Assembly: GCA_048499455.1 (NCBI GenBank)
Contig: JASNZV010000007.1
Location: 186,001 to 250,000, forward strand
Direction of reading: 5' to 3'
DNA: 64,000 nt
DNA from: CFX5 sp023384495
Lineage (GTDB): Bacteria > Chloroflexota > Anaerolineae > Caldilineales > Caldilineaceae
The first letter of the stretch is position 1. Each line of letters begins with the position of its first letter. Positions 24,381 through 33,332 of this stretch are shown piece after piece. Both the position numbers and the translations under genes were made by a program. Below the pieces are notes generated by a model. It searched no databases. It was not told where the DNA came from and worked only from the letters and a program-made list of their open reading frames with translations.

Positions 24381-27300
24381 TCACCAACCCGAGGAGACTA
24401 CCACCCGGAAGCCCAACTTGTTATGACGAAAATGTGGGGGGGCATTGTAGCGGATGGCGGCGCGCACGGAGTGGTCGTCGTCAGCACCCGCCCCCCCACG
24501 GGCCACGCGATATTCGCCTCTGGCCGGCCCCGGCGGGTTCCGCGCCGGTGAAACCACATAATATCCTGATCCATACCAGTCCCCAACCCACTCCCGGACG
24601 TTGCCCGCCATATCCAGTGCGCCATAGGGGCTGGCTCCGTCCGGGTAATTGCCCACCGGCGCGGTCAGGGCATACCCGTCATCAACCGATGGATCTTTCA
24701 AGTCTGATCCACAATTGACATCACAGAAGTTGAGCCGCGTCCCGTCGAACACATCTCCCCACGGGTAGATGCGCCCATCATCCCCGCGCGCAGCGCGCTC
24801 CCACTCGGTCTCGGTGGGCAGGCGCACGGCCAACCCCGTCTCGCGCGCCAGCCAGGTTGCGTAAGCCGTAGCCTCATACCAGCTCAGCCCAACCACTGGG
24901 TGGTCGGGCTGATTCCAATTGCCATCATTCCAAGAGCTTGGCTCCAGAATATTCTCTGTGTTACGCCACCGCCACCCCTCAGACGTCCAGAGCCTCTCGT
25001 CGTCGTAGCCGCCGGCCCACACAAATTGGCGATACTGCGCATTGGTCACCTCGGTCTGGCCGATCCAGAAGGCGTCCAGCGTCACCTCATGCGCCGGGTG
25101 TTCATTATCTTCACCCACCCCCGGCGGGCTGCCCATGGTAAAGGTTCCAGCGGGCACATACACAAAGGCGAATATCACGTCCGCTACGCCAACTGTCCTG
25201 CGCTCGCCGGGCGCGGGGGTGGGTGTGGCCGTCATCCTCGGCGTATGGGTCGCCGTGGGCTGCGGCGTGCGGGTGTGGGTTGGGGTATGGGTGGCCGTTG
25301 CCGTGCCGGTGAGGGTCGGCATTGCCGTCGGCGTTTCAGTAGGTGTGGTTGTATGCGTTGATGTGGGCGTCCATGTGGTGGCTTCAGCTATAGCGGTGAT
25401 AGGCTCACTTATAGAGGCCACCACCCGGAAGCCTACAACATGAACTCGGCCTTGTGGATACCGACCACTGCGGGTGGCTGCCCTCACGTACCGAGCACTG
25501 TGAAACCAAGAGCCTCCACGCACCACGCGAACGTCCCCACTGGCTGGCCCGGTTGGGTTATACGCTGACGCTTTTGAATAATGCTCCTCATCATACCAAT
25601 CGGCAACCCACTCCCACACGTTTCCCGCCATGTCCAGGGCCCCGTACGGGCTTGCGCCAGCCGCGTAACTAGCAACCGGCGCGACGTGGGTATAGCCATC
25701 ATCAATAGTCTCATCATTCCAGCCATTTTCACATTTTGCATCGCAATAATTGAGTCGAGCACCATCAAGCGTATTGCCCCACGGGTAGATGCGCCGATCA
25801 TCCCCGCGCGCAGCGCGCTCCCACTCCGCCTCGGTTGGAAGTCGCACGGCCAACGCCGTCGCACGCGCCAGCCAGGCGGCATATGCCATAGCCTCATACC
25901 AGCTTACCCCCACCACCGGGTGGTCGGGCTTATTCCATTCGCTCTCATTCCAAAAACGAGGTCGCTCTATGTTGCTTGCACTGCGCCATCGCCACCCCTC
26001 AGGCGTCCAGAGCGTCTCGTCGGCATAGCCACCGGCCTCGACAAAGAAACCATATTGCGCATTGGTCACCTCCGTCTGGCCCAGCCAGAAGGTGTCCAAA
26101 GTCACCTCACGCGACGGGCGCTCATTGTCAAAACCCATGTTAGGCGAGCTGCCCATGACAAAAGTTCCCGCCGGCACATGGACAAAGTGCATCCCAAACT
26201 GTTCGACCAGCGGCAGGAGCTCCGGCGCGGCGGCCGCCATCGTCGCGCTCGCCTGCGCCGCCATCGCCGTTGCCGTGGCTTGCGCGTGCGGCGCTATGGC
26301 GGTCAAGGTGGCATGCGATTCTGCCTGGCCCGCAATCGCTGTTGCTGTCTCGTTCACTATCGATGTAAAGGTCGGCGTCGGCGTTTCGGTATCGGCCTGC
26401 GCCACAGCCGGCGCGGAGGCCGGTTCGTCGGGCGTGGCGGTGGCGACCGTGGCCGGCGGCGCGCCGCCACCCGCCGGGTTGAGCCAGGTGCGCAGCGCGG
26501 GCAGCGCGGCCCAGAGCGCGGCGATCACCAGCAGTGTGGCGGCCAGTGTGCGCGCGCCAAAGGCCAGCCAACTGCGCCGTGGCCGCGGCTGTGGTGAGGG
26601 CGCTGCTTGCCCGCGCACGTCCACCTCAATCGGCGTGCGCCGTTCTTCCGCAGAGACGCCAGGTTGTGACGCCGGCGTCTCTGTCTCCGATGGCGGCGCG
26701 GGGACGGCTAACGTTTCCGGCGGCGGGGCCGGCGCTTCTTGTCGCGGTGGGGCCGGCGGGGCGGCGGGCAGGTCAAAGAGCCGGCCATCGGGCGTGCGCA
26801 GATAGAGCACGGGCGTGGCCCACTCCACGTCGTTGTCGTCGCTGTAGATCGCCTTGCGCGCCTCGGCCAGCGCCGCCTCCAGCGGGTAGTTGTCGGCCAG
26901 CGCGGCGTAGAACTCGCGCGCCAGGATGATGGCGGCGCGGTCGGTGATCTCGAACTGCATGGCGATGACCGCGGGCAGCCCCTGTTGCAACAGGTGTTGC
27001 GCGACGCCGGCAAAGGGGTCGCTGGGGCCGGTGCGGGCCCCCTCGCAGGCGTTGAGAAAGGCGAGCCGCAGCGTGGGATGGTCGCGCAGCAGCGCGCCCA
27101 GCCGCCGGCCACCCACCAGCCGGCTGCGCCCCTGCTCATCCTCCAGCAGCAACACGCCCTCGTGGGTGGCCGGGTCAAAGCCGCCGTGGCCAATAAAGTG
27201 GAGGATGTGATAGCGGTTGCGCCGCAACTGCGTTTGCAGCGCGGCCAGCGTGGCCGATTCCAGCCGCGTCACCGCGATCAGCCTGTGGGCTTGCAGCGGC

Positions 27301-27890
27301 GCCAGCGCGGCCTGCACTTTGGCCCATTCGGCCTCCACATCGAGTTGCCCGGCGTTGTGGTCGCGCGGGTTGGCGATCATCACCAGCATCTGCAACGGCG
27401 GCTGCACCGGCAACGGCGTCAACGGGCGCGGCAGCTCCAGATAGCGCACCAGCGGCGTCGCCGTTGAATGGGCCAGAAAACGCCCGCTGGTGGCGTCATA
27501 GAGGAATTCCCACGGCAGCGCCACCAGTTCCGGCGCATGGTTGAGGCGTAGGCGAACGCGCAGCCCCTCCTCCGCCCGCTCGGCTGCGTCCAGGCTGCGC
27601 AACAGCCCGGACTGCACGTGGCCTCGAAAGAGCGCCCCATAGAGCCTGCGGCCAAATTCTTGCGCGGCCTGGCCCTCGCTCGAATGGAGGCTGCGCACGC
27701 CCCGTCGTGGCCGCCCAATGCGCAGAAAGAAATTCTCCAACTCCAGCGGCGAAAAGGGTAGCGCAAACTCGTCAACGGCCTGGCCGGCGGGTGAATTGAG
27801 CACGCGCACACGGTAACGGCCAGGCCCGCCAGGCGCCGCGTCGATCGCCTCAATCGAAATATCGAAGTTGTGATAGGTCAGCTGGGACAT
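24381..27890 (-). CDS. CHAT-domain protein with membrane anchor and two SUMF1/FGE-sulfatase domains
   Basis: A 1169-residue multidomain protein. Residues ~1-375 hold a CHAT (caspase-like) peptidase domain with catalytic dyad His235 (HFIGHGGFD) and Cys282 (LNACEGA). A Pro-rich stretch and basic residues lead to one hydrophobic helix (~446-468). Two SUMF1-like domains follow (~565-826 and ~905-1167), each with PAGTF.MGS, GQTEVTNAQY, LPTE.EWERAARG and ALDMAGNV.EWV. They are joined by a Thr/Pro linker (~836-894). Both lack the paired cysteines of true formylglycine-generating enzymes, so they are probably binding modules. ATG 27890 follows GAGG. Predicted as an anchored conflict- or stress-type effector; target unknown. 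Confidence 0.9.
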   Translation of the reverse strand: MSQLTYHNFDISIEAIDAAPGGPGRYRVRVLNSPAGQAVDEFALPFSPLELENFFLRIGRPRRGVRSLHSSEGQAAQEFGRRLYGALFRGHVQSGLLRSLDAAERAEEGLRVRLRLNHAPELVALPWEFLYDATSGRFLAHSTATPLVRYLELPRPLTPLPVQPPLQMLVMIANPRDHNAGQLDVEAEWAKVQAALAPLQAHRLIAVTRLESATLAALQTQLRRNRYHILHFIGHGGFDPATHEGVLLLEDEQGRSRLVGGRRLGALLRDHPTLRLAFLNACEGARTGPSDPFAGVAQHLLQQGLPAVIAMQFEITDRAAIILAREFYAALADNYPLEAALAEARKAIYSDDNDVEWATPVLYLRTPDGRLFDLPAAPPAPPRQEAPAPPPETLAVPAPPSETETPASQPGVSAEERRTPIEVDVRGQAAPSPQPRPRRSWLAFGARTLAATLLVIAALWAALPALRTWLNPAGGGAPPATVATATPDEPASAPAVAQADTETPTPTFTSIVNETATAIAGQAESHATLTAIAPHAQATATAMAAQASATMAAAAPELLPLVEQFGMHFVHVPAGTFVMGSSPNMGFDNERPSREVTLDTFWLGQTEVTNAQYGFFVEAGGYADETLWTPEGWRWRSASNIERPRFWNESEWNKPDHPVVGVSWYEAMAYAAWLARATALAVRLPTEAEWERAARGDDRRIYPWGNTLDGARLNYCDAKCENGWNDETIDDGYTHVAPVASYAAGASPYGALDMAGNVWEWVADWYDEEHYSKASAYNPTGPASGDVRVVRGGSWFHSARYVRAATRSGRYPQGRVHVVGFRVVASISEPITAIAEATTWTPTSTHTTTPTETPTAMPTLTGTATATHTPTHTRTPQPTATHTPRMTATPTPAPGERRTVGVADVIFAFVYVPAGTFTMGSPPGVGEDNEHPAHEVTLDAFWIGQTEVTNAQYRQFVWAGGYDDERLWTSEGWRWRNTENILEPSSWNDGNWNQPDHPVVGLSWYEATAYATWLARETGLAVRLPTETEWERAARGDDGRIYPWGDVFDGTRLNFCDVNCGSDLKDPSVDDGYALTAPVGNYPDGASPYGALDMAGNVREWVGDWYGSGYYVVSPARNPPGPARGEYRVARGGAGADDDHSVRAAIRYNAPPHFRHNKLGFRVVVSSGW

Positions 27891-27997
27891 GGGGGAGCCT
27901 CGCCGTGTGTCGTCGTCTTGCACGAGTGTATCATGGGATGGCGCTGGCGTCTAGCACGATTTTGTGCGAGGGTCTACTTCAGAGTGGAGGCGAAATG

Positions 27998-28056
27998 AGT
28001 GCTCTCCGCCGGTCCGTAACCGGTGGCCGGCGGGTCACGGACCCGCCAGGAGCACT
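27998..28056. repeat. Inverted repeat D, copy 1 (GGTCCGTAACC core)
   Basis: Outer arms AGTGCTC (27998-28004) and GAGCACT (28050-28056) enclose inner arms GGTCCGT (28011-28017) and ACGGACC (28037-28043). The inner 33 bases recur in inverted orientation, with few changes, at 63668-63702 inside a different pair of outer arms. Confidence 0.7.
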
Positions 28057-28140
28057 GCTGCCCCAAACTTGAATTGCACCCTTTGTGCGAGGGGTGTGGG
28101 CAATAGATGATAAGACAGACGATACGACAATAGACGAGGG

Positions 28141-28160
28141 GTTGCCGCTCAAGCGGCAAC
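28141..28160. repeat. 9-bp inverted repeat upstream of the double-SBP lipoprotein
   Basis: GTTGCCGCT and AGCGGCAAC are exact reverse complements with two bases between them, 40 bases before a TATAAT promoter. It could be an operator or an upstream terminator. Confidence 0.5.
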
Positions 28161-28196
28161 CGCGCGGGCCATCCACTCGGAGGGGCCAGAGGGCTG

Positions 28197-28205
28197 TGGT
28201 ATAAT
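28197..28205 (+). promoter_or_regulatory. Extended -10 promoter giving a near-leaderless mRNA
   Basis: TGGTATAAT has a consensus -10 with a TGn extension, and its last base is only 10 bases before the ATG at 28216. Transcription would start within a few bases of the start codon, and no ribosome site is present, so a leaderless or very short-leader message is likely. Confidence 0.6.
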
Positions 28206-28215
28206 CGCAACTGAA

Positions 28216-30606
28216 ATGAAACCGATACACCATGATGCAAGACAGTTTTCGTCCCTCCGCCGGTTGTGGATTGTGCTCTGGTTGTTGCTTTGCACTCTGT
28301 TGCTGGCCGGGTGCCCGCCAGGCCGCGCCGAAACGCGAAACGGCGCCGTGCAGGGGCGCATTCTTCTCTGGCATTCGTTGGCTGCCGGCGAGGCCAGCAC
28401 GCTGAGCGAGATCATTGCGCGCTTTCGCACCATCCACCCACGCGCCGCCATCCAGATCCAGGGGTTTGCCACTGCACAAGAGATGCGCGATGCATTTCAG
28501 GCAGCGGCTGATTCGGGGCTCGGTCCCGACCTATTGCTGGCCCCCAGCGCATGGGTTGGCCCGCTCGCCGACCAACGGCTAATCGACCCCATCGACAGCG
28601 CCATCCCCGAAAGCACATTGCAGCGCTACACCCCCACCGTGTTGGAAACGGTGCGCTACCGGGAGCAGCTCTATGGCTTGCCGGCATCGATCAACACCAT
28701 GGGGCTCTATTTCCGCACCCGCCTGGTCGAGCAGCCCGCCGCCACGCTAGACGAACTGTTGGCCGAGGCGGCGCAGGGTCGCGTAGTGGCGATTGGCGCG
28801 AGCTTTCTCGATGCGTTTTGGGGCGCGCCAGCGTTTGGCGGGCGTCTGCTCGACGATGAAGGGCGCGTTGTGCTTGATCGCGGCGGTTTTGCCAACTGGC
28901 TGGCCTGGTTGCGCGATGCCCGCGAGGCGCCCGGAATGATCATCGACAACAACCGTGAGGTGCTGCGCAGCCGCTTTATGGACGATGGCGTTGCCTATTA
29001 TGTGGGATACGCCGACGAGTTGAATCTGTTGGTGGACACGCTGGGCAGCGACCAGATCGGCGTGGCGCCGCTGCCGGCGGGGCCGGTGGCCGCTGCGGGG
29101 CCGTTCCTTACCACCCATAGCTTTCTCTTCAGCAATGTCTCTTCGGAGGCACAGCGCAATCTGGCCCTGGCGCTGGCGCAATTCGTCACCAATACTGAGC
29201 AATCATCTACGCTGATGCGGCAGGCGCGCCATGTGCCGGCCAACACGCGCGTGCGGGTCAACCCGCGGCTCAATCCCAACATTGCGAGCTTTTCGGCCCA
29301 GGCGCGCACCGCCGTGCCCCTGGCGAATCGGCCCGAGATGGAGGCGATCCTGGCGTATGGCGGTGATGCCTACAACCGGGTGCTGGAGGGGGTGCTCGAA
29401 CCCGCCGAGGCCGCTATCGAAATCACCAATCTGGTCAACGAGATCAATGGTTTTGCGCCGGTCACAACGCCGCCCTCGGTCTGCACCGGTGTCGGCACCG
29501 TGCAACTGGCCCACAGCCTGGAGGGGAGCGCGGTCGAAGCACTTGACGCCATCATTAACCGCTTCCGCAGCGAATGCCCGACCATCATTGTACGCTCCCA
29601 GTATATTGCCCCGTCTGATCTGCCAGCGCAGGTTGCGGCGCGCGGGGCCGGCGCCGGTCGCATCGACCTGATCTTTGCGTCGCAGAGCGCGTTTCAAGCG
29701 TTTTCGGCCGAGTCGGTGGTAGCCAACCTCAACAACTATGTGGACAACGAAACGCTGCAGCGCTTCCGCCCGGACGCCCTCAACGCGCTGCGCAACCAGG
29801 GGGGGCTTTACGGGCTGCCCGTATCGGTGGGCGCGCCGGCGCTCTATTACAACCGGGCGCTCATCGCAGACCCGGCGCGTACGCTTGATGAGCTGCGCGC
29901 TCAGGCCGGCCAGGGGACGCCCGTGGCGCTCGATATCCGCTTTGAAGCGGCCTTTTGGGGCGTTGGCGCGTTTGACGATGGGCCGGCAAACGCCACCGGT
30001 GATCAACTCGTTGACCCAAACGCGCTGGCCGCTTGGCTTGAATGGCTACGCGAGGCGCGCGAGCGCGGCGGCATCCGACTCAGCCGTGACCCCGGTGCGC
30101 TCCAGGCCGATTTTGTGGCGGGCAACACAGCATATCTGGTGGCCGGGCCCAGTCTTTTGGCTGAGCTAGAGACAACGCTTGGGGCGCAGTTGGGGATTGT
30201 CCCGCTTCCTGCCGGCCCGGCTGGCGATGCGGCGCCGCTGCTAACGGCCAGTGGCTTCTTTGTCCATCGCCAGGCGTCCGAGCGGCAGGCCCGGCTGGCG
30301 ATGGAATTTGCAACGTATGCCACCAATGTCGACAGCCAGACCCTGTGGATGCAGGCGACTGACCTCATCCCCGCCAATACCAGTGTTGAGGTGGCGGACA
30401 CGCCGTCCCGGATCGTCTTTGTCGAGCAGGCGCGTACAGCGCGCGTCATGCCCAACGACCCGGCTATGAGGACACTGCTGGCGGTGGGTGATGTGGCCTA
30501 TCATGCTGTTCTCGACGAGGGGGTGGAGCCAGAAACAGCTGTGCAACGCATGTTTGCGGCCCTGCAAGCAGCGACGGAAGGGAATGGGCCAGATGATGAC
30601 GGTTAG
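28216..30606 (+). CDS. Lipoprotein with two tandem extracellular solute-binding modules
   Basis: A 796-residue protein with lipobox LLAGC (Cys33). Two maltose-binding-type modules follow in tandem, about residues 44-410 and 425-790. They are clearly homologous: GRILLWHSLAAGE against GTVQLAHSLEGSA, YGLPASINTMGLYFRTRLVE against YGLPVSVGAPALYYNRALI, and LGSDQIGVAPLPAGP against LGAQLGIVPLPAGP. Ordinary binding proteins have one such module. No ABC permease or ATPase is adjacent; the next gene is an MscS channel overlapping or just downstream. Inferred: a surface sensor or scaffold, or a binding protein with transporter elsewhere. Confidence 0.88.
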   Translation: MKPIHHDARQFSSLRRLWIVLWLLLCTLLLAGCPPGRAETRNGAVQGRILLWHSLAAGEASTLSEIIARFRTIHPRAAIQIQGFATAQEMRDAFQAAADSGLGPDLLLAPSAWVGPLADQRLIDPIDSAIPESTLQRYTPTVLETVRYREQLYGLPASINTMGLYFRTRLVEQPAATLDELLAEAAQGRVVAIGASFLDAFWGAPAFGGRLLDDEGRVVLDRGGFANWLAWLRDAREAPGMIIDNNREVLRSRFMDDGVAYYVGYADELNLLVDTLGSDQIGVAPLPAGPVAAAGPFLTTHSFLFSNVSSEAQRNLALALAQFVTNTEQSSTLMRQARHVPANTRVRVNPRLNPNIASFSAQARTAVPLANRPEMEAILAYGGDAYNRVLEGVLEPAEAAIEITNLVNEINGFAPVTTPPSVCTGVGTVQLAHSLEGSAVEALDAIINRFRSECPTIIVRSQYIAPSDLPAQVAARGAGAGRIDLIFASQSAFQAFSAESVVANLNNYVDNETLQRFRPDALNALRNQGGLYGLPVSVGAPALYYNRALIADPARTLDELRAQAGQGTPVALDIRFEAAFWGVGAFDDGPANATGDQLVDPNALAAWLEWLREARERGGIRLSRDPGALQADFVAGNTAYLVAGPSLLAELETTLGAQLGIVPLPAGPAGDAAPLLTASGFFVHRQASERQARLAMEFATYATNVDSQTLWMQATDLIPANTSVEVADTPSRIVFVEQARTARVMPNDPAMRTLLAVGDVAYHAVLDEGVEPETAVQRMFAALQAATEGNGPDDDG

Positions 30607-30691
30607 CCAACAGAGCCTACAATTTGCATCGTGGATGAGCGGTGGCGTCCGCGCCCACGTAGCGGCACAGTGGACAGGAGTCATGGGTGAT

Positions 30692-32086
30692 ATGGACGAC
30701 CCACGGATCCGAGCAATAACCGACCAGCTTAACACCATCTTGCTGGTGGCTGAGCGTCCGGTAGTGCAGCGCCAGATCATCGCCTTTGCCCTGGTGGTGG
30801 CGGCGGCGTGGTTTGGGTCGTGGCTCCTGCGCCGGCTGCTTCACATAGAGCCCCCCAGCGAAGAGGAAGGCGAGAGCCGCAGAACCCTGCACTGGCGCGA
30901 CCGCATTCGGATGTGGGTGCGCGCCGTGCATGTGACGCTCTTCCCGCTCTTTGGCCTGATATGCGGGCAATTGGCAATCCAGGTGTTTGGCGTCTTAGGC
31001 TGGCGTAGTGGTCTGCTGGAGCGTTTTATCCCCATCTTTTGGCTCTTTCTGGTCTACCGCGTGCTAGTGGGTTTGCTCTATGGTTTCCTACCGGCAGTCC
31101 GTGCGCTTCGCTACCAGCGCCGTTTTTTGGCGCCGATCTTTACGATACTGGTGATCCTGATTGCGGGGCGCAGCCTGTCGGGCACCTTCCCGATTGGCGC
31201 CATCGAGCTCTTCACCTTTATGGACCAGCCGGTTGTGCTGGGCGCGCTCTTTTCGGCAGCCGTGTTGCTCTACATCTTCCTCGTATTGGCGCTGGTCACC
31301 CGTGAGGGGTTGCGCACCGTGATCCTGCCGCGCGCCAATGCCGACCCAGGCGTCACCAACACCATTGTTGTGATCAGCTATTATGCGGTTGTCACCATGG
31401 GCATTCTCACCGCCGTGAGTACGCTGGGGGTTGATCTTTCGGCCCTGGCCATCATTGGCGGCGGGCTGTCGGTGGGGTTGGGCTTTGGTTTGCAGGAACT
31501 GGTTGGCAACTTTGTGAGCGGCATCTTGTTGCTCTTTGAGCGAACGCTCAGGCCGGGCGACGTGATCGAAGTGGGCGGGTCGCGTGGGGTGGTGGAGCAA
31601 CTGCGCATGCGCGCCACCGTCGTGCGCTCAGCCGACAACATCGAGATTCTCATCCCCAACAAAAGTCTGCTCACCTCTACCGTCTCTACTTATAAACAGA
31701 CTGATCGAACCATTCGCCGCACCATTCGCGTCGGGGTCAGCTATCACAGCGATCCGACAGAGGTGCGCGAGGTGCTCCTGGGCGTGGCCGAACGGCATGG
31801 CCTGGTGCTCAAAAAGCCGGCCCCCGATGTCTTTTTTGTTAGCTTTGGCCCCTCAAGCCTGGATTTCGAGCTCGCGTTCTGGTTGGGCGACCCCATCAGC
31901 GCGCTCAAAGTGACCAGCGACCTACACTTCATGATCTGGCGCGAGTTCGAGAAGCATCGGATCGAGATCCCCTTCCCACAACAGGATATTCATATTCGCA
32001 GCGGCGCGCCGTGGCAAACACAGCAGGCGGCCCACCAATCGCATGACACCCCCACCCGCGACGGGCCAATCAGGTTGCCGGCCTGA
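30692..32086 (+). CDS. MscS family mechanosensitive channel
   Basis: About 464 residues with four or five N-terminal hydrophobic helices, then the MscS core. The pore helix is Gly/Ala-rich (LSALAIIGGGLSVGLGFGLQELVGN), followed by the beta domain start LLFERTLRPGDVIEVGGSRG and the cage. Such channels open under membrane tension and release solutes on osmotic downshift. The start is uncertain: ATG 30692 lies 11 bases after AGGAG, 30683 is too close to it, and 30593 overlaps the lipoprotein stop and would couple the two genes. Same strand and probably same transcript as the double-SBP lipoprotein. Confidence 0.9.
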   Translation: MDDPRIRAITDQLNTILLVAERPVVQRQIIAFALVVAAAWFGSWLLRRLLHIEPPSEEEGESRRTLHWRDRIRMWVRAVHVTLFPLFGLICGQLAIQVFGVLGWRSGLLERFIPIFWLFLVYRVLVGLLYGFLPAVRALRYQRRFLAPIFTILVILIAGRSLSGTFPIGAIELFTFMDQPVVLGALFSAAVLLYIFLVLALVTREGLRTVILPRANADPGVTNTIVVISYYAVVTMGILTAVSTLGVDLSALAIIGGGLSVGLGFGLQELVGNFVSGILLLFERTLRPGDVIEVGGSRGVVEQLRMRATVVRSADNIEILIPNKSLLTSTVSTYKQTDRTIRRTIRVGVSYHSDPTEVREVLLGVAERHGLVLKKPAPDVFFVSFGPSSLDFELAFWLGDPISALKVTSDLHFMIWREFEKHRIEIPFPQQDIHIRSGAPWQTQQAAHQSHDTPTRDGPIRLPA

Positions 32087-32104
32087 CGCGGTGCATGGCA
32101 TAAT
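32075..32104 (+). promoter_or_regulatory. Promoter for xylA
   Basis: TTGCCG (32075-32080) and CATAAT (32099-32104) are 18 bases apart, and the -10 is extended (TGGCATAAT). It overlaps the end of the mscS gene and lies about 50 bases before the xylA start. Confidence 0.55.
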
Positions 32105-32154
32105 CAGAGCTTACCACATGACTTGTTGTTAACATACGCAAGAGGGAGGAACTC

Positions 32155-33321
32155 ATGGCAGACTATCAGCCCAAACCCGAACACAAGTTTAGTTTTGGCC
32201 TCTGGACGGTCAACAACCCCGGGCGCGACCCCTTTGGCGACGCCGTGCGCACGCCCATGTCCCCGGTGGAGACGGTCCACCTGCTGGCCGAGGTGGGGGC
32301 CTGGGGCGTCAACTTTCACGACAATGACCTGATCCCCATCGACGCCACCCATGCACAAGAGCGCCAGATCATGGCCGGCTTTCAGAAGGCGCTGGCCGAC
32401 ACCGGGATCGTCGTCCCCATGGCGACGACCAACCTCTTTTTCGACCCCGTCTTCCGCGACGGCGCCTTCACCAGCAACGACCCCAAGGTGCGCGCCTATG
32501 CGCGGCAAAAGACCATACGCTCCATGGATCTGGGCGCTGAGCTGGGCGCAAAGGTTTATGTCTTCTGGGGCGGGCGTGAAGGAACGGAGACCGACTCGGG
32601 CAAGAGCGCGCTGGATGCGGGCAAGTGGTTCCGCGAGGCGCTCAACTTTTTCTGCGAATACAGCATCGACCAGGGGTACGGTTACAAGTTTGCGCTCGAG
32701 GCCAAACCCAACGAACCGCGTGGCGACCTCTACCTCCCCACTACCGGCGCCATGCTCGGCTTCATCGCCACGCTGGACCACCCGGAGATGGTGGGCGTCA
32801 ACCCCGAGGTGGCCCACGAAACCATGGCCGGCCTCAACTTCATGCACGCCGTGGCCCAGGCGTGGGACGCCGGCAAGCTCTTCCACATCGATCTCAACGA
32901 CCAGAACATCGGTCGTTATGACCAGGATTTCCGCTTTGGCTCGCACAACATCAAGCAGAACTTCTTCCTGGTCAAGTTTCTGGAGGATGTGGGCTACGAC
33001 GCGCCCCGTCACTTCGACGCCCACGCCTATCGCTCGTCCGACACCGAGGACATCAAGGCCTTTGCGCGCGGCTGTATGCGCACCTATCTGATCCTCAAAG
33101 AAAAGGCGGCCCGGTTTAACGCGGACGCCGAAATTCAGGCGCTGCTGGCCGAGATCAAGGCCGACGACGGCGCGATGGATCCATTCTTTGGCAAATATTC
33201 GGCGGAAAAGGCCAAGGCGCTCAAGGCGCACATGTTTGACCGGCCCGCCATGGGCAAGCGCGGCCAGCCCTACGAGCGGCTGGATCAGCTCGTCATCGAC
33301 CTGCTGCTCGGCGTGCGGTAG
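32155..33321 (+). CDS. xylA: Xylose isomerase (short, actinobacterial-type)
   Basis: A 388-residue group I xylose isomerase converting D-xylose to D-xylulose (and glucose to fructose) in the cytoplasm. Active-site residues are all present: His55 and Asp58 (NFHDND), Glu182 and Lys184 (LEAKPNEPRGD), Glu218 and His221 (NPEVAHE), Asp246 and Asp249 (HIDLNDQ). The N-terminus FSFGLWTVNNPGRDPFGDA is that of Streptomyces/Thermus enzymes and lacks the ~50-residue leader of the E. coli type. GGAGG lies 5 bases before the ATG. No xylulokinase is adjacent. Confidence 0.97.
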   Translation: MADYQPKPEHKFSFGLWTVNNPGRDPFGDAVRTPMSPVETVHLLAEVGAWGVNFHDNDLIPIDATHAQERQIMAGFQKALADTGIVVPMATTNLFFDPVFRDGAFTSNDPKVRAYARQKTIRSMDLGAELGAKVYVFWGGREGTETDSGKSALDAGKWFREALNFFCEYSIDQGYGYKFALEAKPNEPRGDLYLPTTGAMLGFIATLDHPEMVGVNPEVAHETMAGLNFMHAVAQAWDAGKLFHIDLNDQNIGRYDQDFRFGSHNIKQNFFLVKFLEDVGYDAPRHFDAHAYRSSDTEDIKAFARGCMRTYLILKEKAARFNADAEIQALLAEIKADDGAMDPFFGKYSAEKAKALKAHMFDRPAMGKRGQPYERLDQLVIDLLLGVR

Positions 33322-33332
33322 GCGCCTGACGG

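Noticed and set aside
24128..24718. Open frames across the palindromic repeat array
   Set aside because: They arise from the repeats themselves and run into the 3' end of the CHAT-SUMF1 gene on the other strand.
24381..26200. Active formylglycine-generating enzyme
   Set aside because: Neither SUMF1 domain has cysteines at the C-terminal active-site block, and no sulfatase gene is in the window.
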